DNA of 64,000 nt from assembly GCA_014529385.2 (NCBI GenBank), contig CM043969.1, forward strand, positions 9,401,001 through 9,465,000. Direction: 5' to 3'. The notes below the pieces were generated by a model. That model saw only the letters and a list, made by a program, of their open reading frames with translations, did not search any database and had not been told where the DNA came from. A program made the position numbers and the translations under genes. Of the stretch, positions 30,623-41,943 are shown piece by piece. The stretch's first letter is position 1, and the number at the start of each line of letters is the position of its first letter. Source of the DNA: Adiantum capillus-veneris. Lineage: Eukaryota > Streptophyta > Polypodiopsida > Polypodiales > Pteridaceae.

Positions 30623-30957
30623 AACACTGTCATTCAAAAGTTGCACAACAACACGTGGAAACGACAAGATTGAATTAGGACTTGAATGAATTTTCACATT
30701 GAAAAGACAAATTTGAATCTATTTCATTATTGATTTGGGGTACAAAAAGAGAGTTTTGATTCCATTGGATGACTACAAAAATTGGGATGTAAATACAAAA
30801 AAATATTTTTTACTTTTGCTCAAAGTCTTCCCTCAAACAACATGCAAGCTTCATATCCTTGGGTTGTAGTGTCACTCTCTTGGCATGTATTGCATAAAGG
30901 TTGTTGTCCTCAAGCACAAAGATGATGTGTGCTTCAACAACTTCTTGAATGGCCTCT
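30623..30957. other. Anonymous spacer
   Basis: No gene or repeat identified between the foldback element and the minus-strand LTR. Confidence 0.4.
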
Positions 30958-31185
30958 TGTATGCTTTGTCGTACGTGTTGAAGCTAGGAACTTGCTTGTG
31001 CACTATGTGCGAGCCTTGAAAGGCTGCAAACACACAACTAGAAGAGACTAGCAAGCTCAAAGGGGCAGGGGTGTGTCACTCACCGCTCAATGCTTCCGTC
31101 GTGAAGGATCATGTGCTGCAAAGAAAAAGGAGCCACCGTCGATGCCGCGCTCAACCGTCTCGCCGCCACAATGCTCGATCACACG

Positions 31186-31277
<92 letters not shown>

Positions 31278-31597
31278 CATACACACACACACACACACAT
31301 ACCGGTGAGCACACGAAGGAGAAGGAGACAGAGATGGAGCAAGAGCACTTCTTAGCTTACACCTCAGAGAATGAGGATTTTTAGGTCAAATGGACCTTTT
31401 ATAAGAGTTTGGCCCATTCACACATGGGCGCCCATAGTGGCCGATCGTTGCAAAACTACTATAGAAATAAGATAAGTGGTGCGCCTCTCATCGGCGATCA
31501 CCTACACACCTATTGGATAGACAAGCCCAATCCATGACTCAATCAAATAAATAGTATGCGTGCGTTGAAGGTGATAGGGTGTCCGTGAGGGTTAACA
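30958..31597 (-). repeat. 3' LTR (minus) of the TGTTAACCC LTR family
   Basis: The reverse complement matches the LTRs at 43269-43844 and 63319-63890: TGTTAACCCTCACGGACACCC at the start, GTGATCGCCGATGAGAGGCGC, GGGCGCCCA, a TATAAAAG box, and a diverged end. It is longer (640 bp) because of a CT tract at 31193-31275. A PPT flanks it on the right, so it is a 3' LTR in minus orientation. Confidence 0.85.
31193..31275. repeat. (CT)n microsatellite
   Basis: About 41 CT units within the LTR, followed by a short (CA)n. Confidence 0.95.
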
Positions 31598-31612
31598 TGC
31601 CCCCCTTCCTGA
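31598..31612 (-). other. Polypurine tract (minus)
   Basis: The minus strand reads TCAGGAAGGGGGGCA directly before the LTR start TGTTAACCC. Confidence 0.75.
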
Positions 31613-33227
31613 TGTAGATTCCGTCCTTGGAAGCTATTGAGATGACGCCCGTTCATCAAGGTGGAAGAGCATCCGAGATTGAATGTCCTTAGTCTCCTTC
31701 AATCACTGCAAATCGGCCAAAATTGGCACACTAACTGCCACAGGGGATTCACTAGTAGTAATAGGGGGACGCCACCTGCATGCAACAAAATTTCCTTTTT
31801 AACCCCTACATACGGGACCCTCCTATGTAAAATTTATCCATTTGGCCTTAGAAAATCCCCCTATTGTTTGACCCCCCAAAGTCTTTTCACATTGATTCAA
31901 TTTGATGTGTGTGCTCATTTTGTATACCTTGGGTTTTTTGCTTTTCAAGGAAAAGCGCCCACATTGGGAACCTCTAGGGCTCTAGTACCATAGGCGATAC
32001 ATGTGAGTGAAGTACCGAATCAAGCTGGGATTTCTCTTCCAACTTAAGATTTTACATTGTGGCACTTTTGAAATATTTTTTTTATTGTTCATTTTCAGCA
32101 TTTTAATTTTGTAACTTTGGGGGGTCATATAACACTATTACCCTTGCCAAGCTCATCACACTAGTAAACTCCTTTTATAATGCTTGAGCTAAAGGTCAAT
32201 AGGAACTAAGCCCACTAGAAAGCCCTAGTACATTGCACACAATGCTTCCTAAATTGGATTAAGAACCTAAAGTAGCCATTGATTTTAGGAAGGCATTCTC
32301 CATGGTATTAAGAGAAGATCTCTAGCTCCTAACTTGGTCAAACTAGCTTAGTCGGACTGCTTGATTCTGAAACCTAGACAAGGGATTATGAAAAAAATTA
32401 TACAAAATCTAATGTTTAATCTAAGCAAATGTGCGGAATATTGTGCTACCAATCACATGTAAAGCAGACAAACATGGATGCAAAAACAAAGACAAGGGGA
32501 ATGCTAATGGTCAAGAAACACCTGTTTGTGTTGATGATCATGCTTGATTTGAAGAGTGAACGAGAGAAAGATTCCATGAAGGTCCAAATCCTAACAACAG
32601 CAACATGGTCTTGTACACACTAGGAAACACAAAGAATACCTTTAGGAGGCACATCAGTGGGAAGAGGCACCAACCCTTATTGAAAACAATCAAACAACAT
32701 AAGGAATCATAACCTAATTATTTGCGCTCCCCTTAGAGATTCAAGGGAATAGGATATTGTAGAGATTGGGGGAGAACCCTAAGGCTAAACCCCTATCCTC
32801 GTCATTGTCAGGAAAAACAAAGTCATCATCCGTGAGACCATACATGCCATCTGTGTAATCATGTAAATCGTCTTCAGCATTACAGGAACCAATGTTTACT
32901 CTAAGAAGGTCACTAGACATCTATAGCCATCTTGGTCAAAAGGGTAGTCTTGTGTAATGGGAGAGACGCTCTCTACTAAGTATGGATCAGTTTTGGTCAA
33001 GAGACGTATCAGCCATTCTAACTTCTTGCAATTCCTCTCACATGCAAGCGTACCTACCAGATCCCATTCACAGGCAAGCACCAAAAACCATGTGAAACAC
33101 TTGTGAAAAGTAAAGAGGATACCTCTCATCCAAGTCAAGACTGGATTACTCTAGCATCTTGGTGTCTCAAGCTTTGTCTCAACTACAGAAGTTGAAGCTC
33201 TAGAGAGTTGGGCTATAGGGACATATA
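31613..33227 (-). other. 3' body of a minus-strand retroelement, mostly non-coding
   Basis: Lies between the PPT and the CACTA insertion. Two minus frames are worth noting: 32896-33138, and a 60-codon acidic frame from about 32913 down to 32733 (MSSDLLRVNIGSC, then D/E-rich, ending GFSPNLYNILFP). Neither is recognised. By orientation this is the continuation of the gypsy pol at 56390-58767, with the CACTA element inserted between. Confidence 0.4.
33225..33227. other. CACTA target duplication, left copy
   Basis: ATA immediately outside the left terminus. The right copy is 56324-56326. Confidence 0.8.
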
Positions 33228-33420
33228 CACTACAACACTAAATGAAGATATCGACGCGTATATATCGACGGCCATGCTTTTCCACGCGTATATCGATGAC
33301 ATTAGCGGGCGTCGATATACGCGTCGTTATACATGTCGCAATGTGCGTCGATATACGTGTGGAAAGGCCTTTATTTGCCACGCGTATATCGACGTGTATA
33401 GCGATGCGTAAAACGATGCA
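33228..33420 (+). repeat. CACTA left terminus and subterminal repeats
   Basis: TIR at 33228-33237, then several copies of CGCGTATATCGACG and its reverse complement within ~190 bp. These are the expected transposase-binding arrays. Confidence 0.85.
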
Positions 33421-33529
33421 AAAAAAATTGGGGGAAAAAAGCAAAACCCGCGCGTAGGGGCCATTTTCGCCTGCTCGGGTCTTGGACAAAACCTGCTGCG
33501 CAGGTATTATGTCCATCTCCACCCTCCCC

Positions 33530-33584
33530 AACCCCTCTCTCTCTCTCTCTCTTTCCTACACACACTCATACGATGTAGAGGTAG

Positions 33585-33638
<54 letters not shown>

Positions 33639-33663
33639 TACACACACACACACACACACACCG

Positions 33664-33695
<32 letters not shown>

Positions 33696-33705
33696 TGATG
33701 TAGAG

Positions 33706-33741
<36 letters not shown>

Positions 33742-33764
33742 GTGTGTGTGTGTGTGTGTGTGTA

Positions 33765-33814
<50 letters not shown>

Positions 33815-33886
33815 GTGTGTGTGTGTGTAGAGGAAAGAGAGAGAGAGAGGTGTGTGTATGTGTGTGTGTGTGTGTGTGTAGGAAAT

Positions 33887-33918
<32 letters not shown>

Positions 33919-33935
33919 GTGTGTGTGTGTGTGTA

Positions 33936-33989
<54 letters not shown>

Positions 33990-34041
33990 GTGTGTGTAGG
34001 AAAGAGAGAGAGAGAGAGAAATGTGTGTGTGTGTGTGTGTA

Positions 34042-34083
<42 letters not shown>

Positions 34084-34100
34084 GTGTGTGTGTGTAGGTA

Positions 34101-34159
<59 letters not shown>

Positions 34160-34160
34160 A
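33530..34160. repeat. Compound CT/GA/TG microsatellite array
   Basis: (CT)n and (CA)n on the left turn into (GA)n and (TG)n on the right around 33700, forming a large potential hairpin. The right half is a repeated module (GA)n-(TG)n-TAGGAAA seen about seven times. Open frames here are low-complexity artefacts. Confidence 0.95.
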
Positions 34161-34561
34161 ATGTATGCTTAGGAAATTAAAATTAAAGAAAAAAAATTAA
34201 AGAGAGAAATGAAATGAAATGTTATATTAACGTCTTCGAAAGGCCAAAGTGACCTATGAGACATGAGACAAGAAAGTTACAATGTGATGGATCTGATACA
34301 AAGTCAGAGTAAGAAGATGACAAAATAAAATATTATGGAATCCTAAACTGCTGGGTGTGGACTAAACGGCTAAACGAGCTAGTTGGGATAGGTAGATCTC
34401 CTCCATGGTCAGTACTCTGACCGGGCGTTGTGCATGTCGAGCCAAAGTGACCTAGCTAGATCCTCTGATGCAGCCTTTGTCGATGTTGTGTAGTCCTCCA
34501 CAGTCGTGGGCGTCTAGATCTCCCTAGATTAGTCGCTCGTTCGATCATTAGAGAGATAGGG

Positions 34562-34632
<71 letters not shown>

Positions 34633-34692
34633 TAGATAGTTCTATTATCGTCCTGGGAGGTCAAATATGACCTATGGGACCAAATGAACATG
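34161..34692 (-). other. LINE 3' untranslated region and a related 3' tail copy
   Basis: 34637-34690 (ATTATCGTCCTGGGAGGTCA) resembles 34222-34270 (ATTAACGTCTTCGAAAGGCC), both followed by a TGACCTATG word. I read these as two LINE-type 3' tails, one from the intact copy and one from an older truncated copy. A (GA)n tract with GATAGATAG lies at 34566-34640. Confidence 0.5.
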
Positions 34693-37600
34693 TCACGTGG
34701 TGTGAGTGGAGTTCATAAGTGACTCTCGATGCTCAAAAATGGCTGAAATGAGCGTCGCAATAGAGAGTCCACATCGTGGTTGGGAGAGGAAGGTATGTAG
34801 GGAGAGCTCATGGCTGAATATATGGGGAAAAGAGGACCTAATGTGGTCAAAAGCTGAGCACTCAAGTAGTGTGTGGTACTCACTCTCTCGCACTTGACGA
34901 GGGCATAAGGTGCAAAGTCGATGACACTCCTCGCCAGTGCCCCAACGTCCTGTCTCGCAGCGTAGAGAATGGGAGCTAAGACGAATGGAGGCAATGGTGC
35001 GGATCGCACTCAACGGAATGGGCTCAAGGATATAGGAATGGGTTCGGTTACCTCGTTCCGAGAAGAAGAGAGATTTGTAGTTTGGGGAAACGTGTGTGGT
35101 GTAATGGCTGAAGCGAGAACCTCCGGATTTCTCCCAAGCCATGATACATTGGCGTTGTAAGAAGGCCTCATTAACTTGGGAGTCGATCGACGCATCCTTG
35201 ACCAAGTGACATGCATCCCATCTTCCAAACCATTTCTTGATATCAAGCATCCACCCCGAACTTAGTATTTTGCTCTTGCATGTCTTTTGAACCTTTTGAC
35301 TTGCTTCATATGCGATTCTAGGAAGTCGATGCAAAGGGCTACGTTGTGTCTTACGCATGTACTCCACAACCCTTTCCAAGCCCAAGACCTCAATGGGAAG
35401 CGATCCGGACTCAAGAAGTAAGAGCATGTAGGGTGTTTGTGTCTTGACTTGGAGAAAGTTGGTGAGAAAACGCTTTTGGACATTCTCAAACTCTTTCCAA
35501 GTAGACTTCCCGATGCTTCCACCCCACACCTCCACTCCATAAAGAAGCACCGGTGTCACCAATGTGTCAAAGAGGTACTTTTTGAGAGCCCAACACTTGA
35601 TCTCTCCTGCATTGCACATGTTCTCAAATGCATAATAAGCCCTCTTTCCAGCTTCCAAGCGACGCATTGCACAATCCTTCCATTTATGATTGGATGGAAC
35701 CTCAAGGCCAAGGTACTTGAAGTGATCTACCACTTCAAGTTTCTCATTGTTGTATACAATGCATGGATTTTCGTCATTGAGGGTCTTTACAAGAATAATC
35801 TTGGTTTTGGATCCATTCACGATCAGCCCGCTATGTAGGCAAAAGCGTTCCAAGACACTCATAAGCTTTTGTGCATCTTCTAAGGTATGTGCCAAGAGCA
35901 CTACATCATCGGCATAAAGCAAAAGCATGATCACCGCATTTCCAATCTTAACCTCTTCTATGCCTTCTTGCTGCATAAAATCAAGAACCATGTATTCCAA
36001 TTCATCAATGAGTAGCCCAAAGAGGGTTGGGGAAAGTGGGCATCCTTGTTTGACACCAATAGTGCTTGCAAAAAATTCTGAAATTCCATCTCCCATACGT
36101 AATCGACATATCACTTTTTGGTAGATGCGAAAGACTGCATGCATAAATTCTCTCGGCACTTGAAGGCTTTGCATACGTCTCCAAAGATTTCCTCGCGGTA
36201 CCATGTCAAAAGCTTTCTTGAAATCCACAAAGCAACAATACAACCTTTTTCCTTTCAATCGAGACGCTTCCATAAGAACTCGAAGAGTGATAAGGTGATC
36301 AATAGTGCTATGATGCTTTCGAAAACCTACTTGGCCAAGCGCACGTTTGCCATTCTTTTCAGCCCATTCACTTATCTTCATCTCCATGATACATCCAAAT
36401 AACTTTGCCATCAAAGAACCAACCATTATAGTGCGATAGTTGTTCACATTGTTTACATCTCCTCCTTTGTGCAAAGGTTTGATCCAATTTGCACTCCAAT
36501 CATGAGGCATGCCATACTGAAGTGCAAGGTTAAACATATCGCATATCCAATATCGTGTTTTCTTGCTTGTCCATTTAATCATTTCAGCCTTGACACCTTG
36601 AAGGTCACCTGCCTTGCGAGTAGCAAGTTTCTCAAGCGCGCGGCATACATCTTCAATGGTAAAGAAGGGAGACATAAATGGAAGGGAGCTACAACCCTCC
36701 ATCTTATCAACATTGGGTTGCTCATAGAGGTTCTTACAATGCATATACATATCCTCAAGAGTCAAGTCACCAAAGCTCTCAACGCGCTTGCCTTTTAGAT
36801 TTTGCCAAAACTTGCCACATGCATGTGCTTTCTCTTGTGCTAAAAGAAGTTGTTTTTCGACTTCCCACCTTCTCCTCTTCTTTTGAACAAGTGCTTTGTA
36901 TGTGTGTGAACATTCCAAGTAAACTTCCTTGTCTTTGATTGCATCCAATCTTAGCAAGTGTTTTTGGGCTTGACTACATTCCATGTCAAACCATTTCTTC
37001 TTGGTGCTACCCTTCTTAGACCTTTTGCAAGACATGTGTTTCGCCGAAAAGCATTCCTTCGCACAAGAGAAAATTACTTCTTTGAAAAATTTCCACTTGC
37101 ATTCTAATGTTGGGCTCCCTTGATGCTCTATCATGCTTAACATTTGGTCCACCATATCAGCATATATAAGTGCTCGTTTGAAGTCTAGACGTACGTACAA
37201 ATGATTCACATCATGATTGGAGGCTACATGCTCGGGCCGTTTACCACACTTGAGGTCAATACATAACATCCTATGATCCGATTCCGGATTCCATTCACCA
37301 AGTGTAAAGCTTTGTATGCATTCTAGAGTGGCTTCTGAGAACAACATATAGTCAATCACGCTAGCACCATTGTGCTTTCTATATGTAAAGTCCTTGGTGC
37401 CTTGCCATAGAGATACACCATTTGCAATGAGCATTCCGGTACTATTGCACATATGTAGAAGTGACTTTCCATAGTGATCCACTTCTTTTGCATCATTAGA
37501 ACTTCGATTATACATGTATGAGTCATCCACTCTTCTTGATACATGCGGCATGTCGACTTGTTGTGTGTCGTGTTGTAACATATTTGTGCAAGCATTCATG

Positions 37601-38048
37601 TCTCCAAAAACAATGACTTCACCTTGATCCTTGTAATGAGCAATGTCTTCCTCTAGTTCAACAAAGGGCTGATCTCTATCCATATTCAAGCGAGCATAAA
37701 AGTTGGAGTCATAGTGAGGAATGTAGCAGCCGGCCACAAACATGACTTGACCATTTGGTGGGCTGATTTTCAGCCATAAGTAGTGTTTATACTTATCTTC
37801 TTTGACAATGGAAACATCTTTCAAACTCTTTTTGGTCATACATGCTACGCCTCCTTGGCCTCTTCGTTGCTTTGCATTTTTGGCCCACATCAAAGAATGT
37901 ACATCGTATTTGTCAAATCCAAGAATTCGTTGCGCATCATGCTCCCATGTTTCGACAAGAAGTATCACATCGGAGTCATTGGTAAGCTCATCAATGCCAA
38001 TTTCCGCATTCCATGGATACCCGTTACAATTCCAAAAGCTTATTCGCA

Positions 38049-38049
<1 letters not shown>
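34693..38049 (-). CDS. LINE polyprotein: endonuclease, reverse transcriptase, zinc finger
   Basis: A single intact frame of 1,118 codons. Residues 1-250 are an EEP/APE-type endonuclease: SFWNCNGYPW, ILLVETW, GGVACMTKK, VFGDMNACT, SVIDYMLFS and NPESDHRMLCIDL (the catalytic Asn, Glu, Asp and SDH residues are visible). Residues about 500-790 are reverse transcriptase: FVDFKKAFDMVPRGNLWRRM, GVKQGCPLSPTLFGLLIDEL and LLYADDVVLLAH (YADD near residue 711). The C terminus carries a zf-RVT-like block, C..LCPRQVRESEYHTLLEC. There is no ORF1/gag frame upstream, only a CT microsatellite. It belongs to the non-LTR retrotransposons; the clade is not certain. With no stops it is potentially active, and it is the best-preserved gene in the window. 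Confidence 0.93.
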
Positions 38050-38334
<285 letters not shown>

Positions 38335-38736
38335 AGTTATGGCAGAGAAATAGGAAAATTAATAGAGAAATAGAGAGAGATAGGAAAATAGGGAAATAGA
38401 GAGAGAAAGGGAGATAGCGAGAGCGAGATCGAGAGAGAGACAAAAAGAGAGATAGCCAGAGCGAGAGAGAGAGAGAGCGATATTGAGAGAGAAAGAACGA
38501 GAGATAGGGTACGTAGACAGAGAAGAAACTATGGAACTAAAAGAGGCAAAGGGGTTTTGCCTGCTACATGCATTGCCATGTACACCTGGGAGTGCACATA
38601 TGTGTCTACCCATATAGGATTTGACCAATAAAGACGAGATTTTGACCCGGTGGTCCTGATCTCCATACACCTCTTGACCGAGGTGTACGGAGATTGGGCA
38701 AGACTAGAGAATGCGAGGTAGTTTACATTGTGAGGA

Positions 38737-38740
<4 letters not shown>

Positions 38741-38770
<30 letters not shown>
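38741..38770. repeat. (TA)n microsatellite
   Basis: About 15 AT units, 27 bp before the first CACTA transposase ATG. Confidence 0.95.
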
Positions 38771-38775
<5 letters not shown>

Positions 38776-38796
38776 CAACATTCATAATCATTGTAA

Positions 38797-40971
38797 ATGG
38801 CAACGTTATCAACTAACATGGAGGAAACGATTGCATGCTCGTGCACGCTCTGCAAGTATCAAATCCTGCGCAAGCGTAGGATATGTAATGAGCATGTGCA
38901 CAAGTACGGAGAGTTTGCTAGAGAACCGCACAGAATCTGCGATACAACTCCTATGGAACGGGCATTGATTTCCGCGACATAGCACCTACATCTGAGAGAG
39001 AGAAAAAAAAGATTATGCGTGAAGGTCCGACCAATATAGAGCCACGGATGGAAGCAGAAAAGGGCTTACAGACAGAAGACGACGGCATGGAGGAGATGCT
39101 GGATGCCTTCTTCCAGACAAGCGAGGAGAACGCGAACGAAGCAGCACCAGAAGTCGTGCGCCTATCTCCTGAAGACATGTTCAGGAAGTTAGCACGTCAA
39201 CCAATCTATGAAGGCGCCAAAATATCTGTGCTTCGTACTTGTCTGGCGTTTTTGAATCTTCGGTCAGTGTACGGGTGGTCAGATGCAAGCGTCACTGCTT
39301 TGTTTAGGTACGTAATTTACAAAAGAGATTTTCCGATTGCAACGGTGATATGCTCGGAGAGATTTTTAATTTAATGTGGCTTAAACAGTTTATTGCGGGA
39401 GCAACTTCTCCCGGCTGGCAATGAAATGCCCCCCTCCAGGACAAACGCAAAGCAACTTCTGACCTCAGTTGGCTTGGACTACAACAAGATTCATGCATGT
39501 CCAAATGATTGCATTCTTTTTCTCAATGAATTCGCAGATTGTCTGTTGTGTCCTAAGTGCGGAGCAATGCGCTACAAACAAGATGCAGTTGGCGAGACAG
39601 TTCCAGCTAAAGTGTTGCGGCATTTACCTATTATTCCTAGGATAAAAAACATGTTTCGTTGTGGTTCCATTGCAAAGTTGATGCGGTGGCATTCAACGAA
39701 TAGATCCACTGACGCAACATTTAGGGTGCCCGCTGATTCGAAGGCTTGGAGGCACATTGAAGATACCTGGTTACATTTTAAGAGTGCTCGTCCATGTAGT
39801 AGATGAGGTTGCAGTGGCAGGTACAGTCCACAGCCGTTGGATGTTCTTTCTAGAGCGGTTCATGAAAACACTTAAGGGTTTTGTTCGCCAAAAAGCGCGT
39901 CCATAGGGGAGCATGGCAGAAGAATGGCTGGTGCAAGAGTCTCTTGTATTGACGACCAAATTTCTATCCGTTTCTGACCCAGAAATGCCTCGACTGTGGA
40001 GCGATGAGGAGGATGCAAGACTGGTGGGAGAGGAGCCGCAAGGGCAAGGGGTGCCGAAGAAAATGAACCCGGCCATGCGAGAAAAGATCATGAAGTTCTG
40101 TATACTAAATCCAGCACCGATGCAAAAATGTCTTGAAAGGTACGAAGAAGAGGTAGAGAGACGCAATCTAGAGCGACAGGATTTCAGGCGAAGTCGAACG
40201 ACTAGAGGCTTACCCTTGCGAGACTATCTCTCTCCTCTACCTGAATTCCCTACAATGGCATGGTTGGACAAGACAGTGAGAGCAACTCGACAGATCGCAG
40301 AACCCATATCTCTAGAAGAGGAAGAGCTGGCTATTGGATGTGACTGGAAGTATCATACATACATGGCACTGTGGTCACATGGAAAGCATTTCAGAACACA
40401 ACAAATTGACAGCAGAAGAAACACTTTTGACAGTGGGGTAATGGTTAGTTTCATGCAAAAGAGCAGGGCCAGTGCTAGAGACACGAATGAGAGCACTAGC
40501 AACCTGGATTACTGTGGTTTGGTGTCAGATATCCTGAAAGTAAGCTTCAGGCGGTTTGAGATGTTTTTGTTGGATGTGAAGTGGTTCAAGGTGATTACTT
40601 ATGGTCGCAATGCAACGGTACGCAGAGATGGAAACAAACTTGTGCAAATAGATTCTACAAAGATTTGGACAGATGCGAGCGACACATTTGCTCTCCCCAA
40701 ACATTGCGAGCAAGTGGTCTTTGTACCGGACCCTCGAGAGCGACAATGGTGGTTTGTGGTTCAGGTTGCTCCAAGAAATAAACAAGTATTTGAAGGGCAA
40801 GATCTCCCGGAGGAAAGTCGGTCAGATGACGTCCATACTACTGTGACATTAGATGAGATGGACGAAGGTATGGCAGAGGAAGCTGACAGATATATGAGGG
40901 ATGACACAGACGATCCAGAATTGACACTTGTAGATGAAGATGCAATGGATGAAGACAATCTGCCAGAATGA
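38797..40971 (+). pseudogene. TNP2-type CACTA transposase, catalytic core deleted
   Basis: 38797-38979 matches the N-terminal Transpos_assoc zinc region (CSCTLCKYQILRKRR...EHVHKYGEF). 39015-39307 has PIYEGAKISVLRTCLAFLNL and YGWSDASVTALF. An 81-bp intron at 39308-39388 (GT...AG, phase 2) joins it to LLREQLLPAGNEMPPS and YNKIHACPNDCILF...CLLCPKCGAMRYK, then PRIKNMFRCGSIAKLMRWH and ADSKAWRHIEDTW. The next residues should start the Transposase_21 DDE core, but sequence jumps at about 39780 to the DUF4218 region (VLVHVVDEVAVAG..HSRWMFFLERFMKTLKG). A TAG at 39904 replaces the Glu codon of RPEGS. 39913-40971 is the DUF4216-type C terminus (YCGLVSDILKVSF, CEQVVFVPDPRERQWWFVVQV) with an acidic tail. 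Confidence 0.88.
39308..39388 (+). other. Intron in the CACTA transposase gene
   Basis: Starts GTACGT and ends AACAG. Removing it restores the TNP2 reading ALFS|LLREQLLP in phase 2. Confidence 0.75.
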
Positions 40972-41165
40972 GTTGGGGCAGATTTATGTTTGCAATTAGA
41001 GATAGACGATGATACGGTGCAAGATCTTATCGATGATGCCTCACTCGTCGAGGCCTAGGCCTATAAGTGTTTGTGTGAAGACTTTGATTTAAAGTTAAGC
41101 TTAAAGTTAATTTAAACAATTGTGTTCTGATGCTTTATTTTACTTTCTTTGTGCAGGACTTTAGT

Positions 41166-41943
41166 ATGGCAGACGAGATTCCAGATCCCGCTTCCATGAG
41201 TGCAGATGCATTCATGGGCTTCGTTACACGGATGACGCCTACTCAGATGGCAGAGGCTTCTCAGTACTGGGTAGCCAGAGGCACGAGTACTACGCCTCCG
41301 GGCTTCACACCCGAGGGTCGACGCGTAGGGGGGGGACGCCTACGGGGTTCAGGATGCCTATGGGTACGACTCCTTCTTCTCCCATCATGGCTGCTTCGAC
41401 ACCTAGGGGTGGGGCAGAGGTGGGTACCTCCTCATCTCCGCAGCACAGGCACACTCGCCAATCTCGGCGATCGTCAAGTGGAGGTGGTGGTTGCTGTGGA
41501 GGAGGGTCCACAGATGCTTCGACCCCTCCTCGCTCACGACCCCCGTCCTACCCAGGCACACCTCTCGACACACCTCTTGGTACACCTCGGACACCTTGAG
41601 GGGCACACGATCCTAGTGCCTCCAAGATCTATAATGTACGGGGAGATGGTTCTGTTGCCATGGATAGAGTCGGGACTGAGATGTGACAACGGATTCGCCA
41701 GCTCATGGAGCTGTAATTTTCGACCAGCATTCTGACGTCTTGGGATCAGCAAGAAAAGGAAAAAGTCACTTACATAGTGGAGACCATCCTGAGAGAGTAC
41801 CAGCCTGCTCCGGGTTCTTTCGTTGTTCCAGTGCGGTGGATCAAGGGTGTTTCATGGGACACCTTGAAACATCGACGAGATGCAGCTCGGAAGGCTTTCG
41901 GGACCGGCTCGTCGAAGGCTTCGGGCATCCCACACGAGACGTG
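41166..41943 (+). pseudogene. CACTA TnpA-like gene, 5' part
   Basis: After a splice-acceptor-like TTTGTGCAG the frame opens with MADEIPDPASMSADAFMGFV, then runs into a G-run frameshift near 41330. In the next frame it is P/S/T/G-rich (RMPMGTTPSSPIMAASTPRG, CCGGGSTDASTPPRSRPPS). After stops near 41598, 41683 and 41715 comes a conserved block WDQQEKEKVTYIVETILREY and RWIKGVSWDTLKHRRDAARK, typical of the second CACTA gene (Transposase_24/TnpA type). It is cut at 41943 by the Tat insertion and resumes at 55322. Confidence 0.7.

Noticed and set aside
33530-34160. CRISPR-like or satellite array
   Set aside because: The units are simple dinucleotide tracts of varying length. There are no unique spacers and no conserved repeat of suitable size, and this is a eukaryotic genome.
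39015-41735. A host gene for the TNP2/TnpA frames
   Set aside because: Domain order matches CACTA transposase genes, and the frames lie between CACTA termini with a TSD, so no host gene is needed to explain them.
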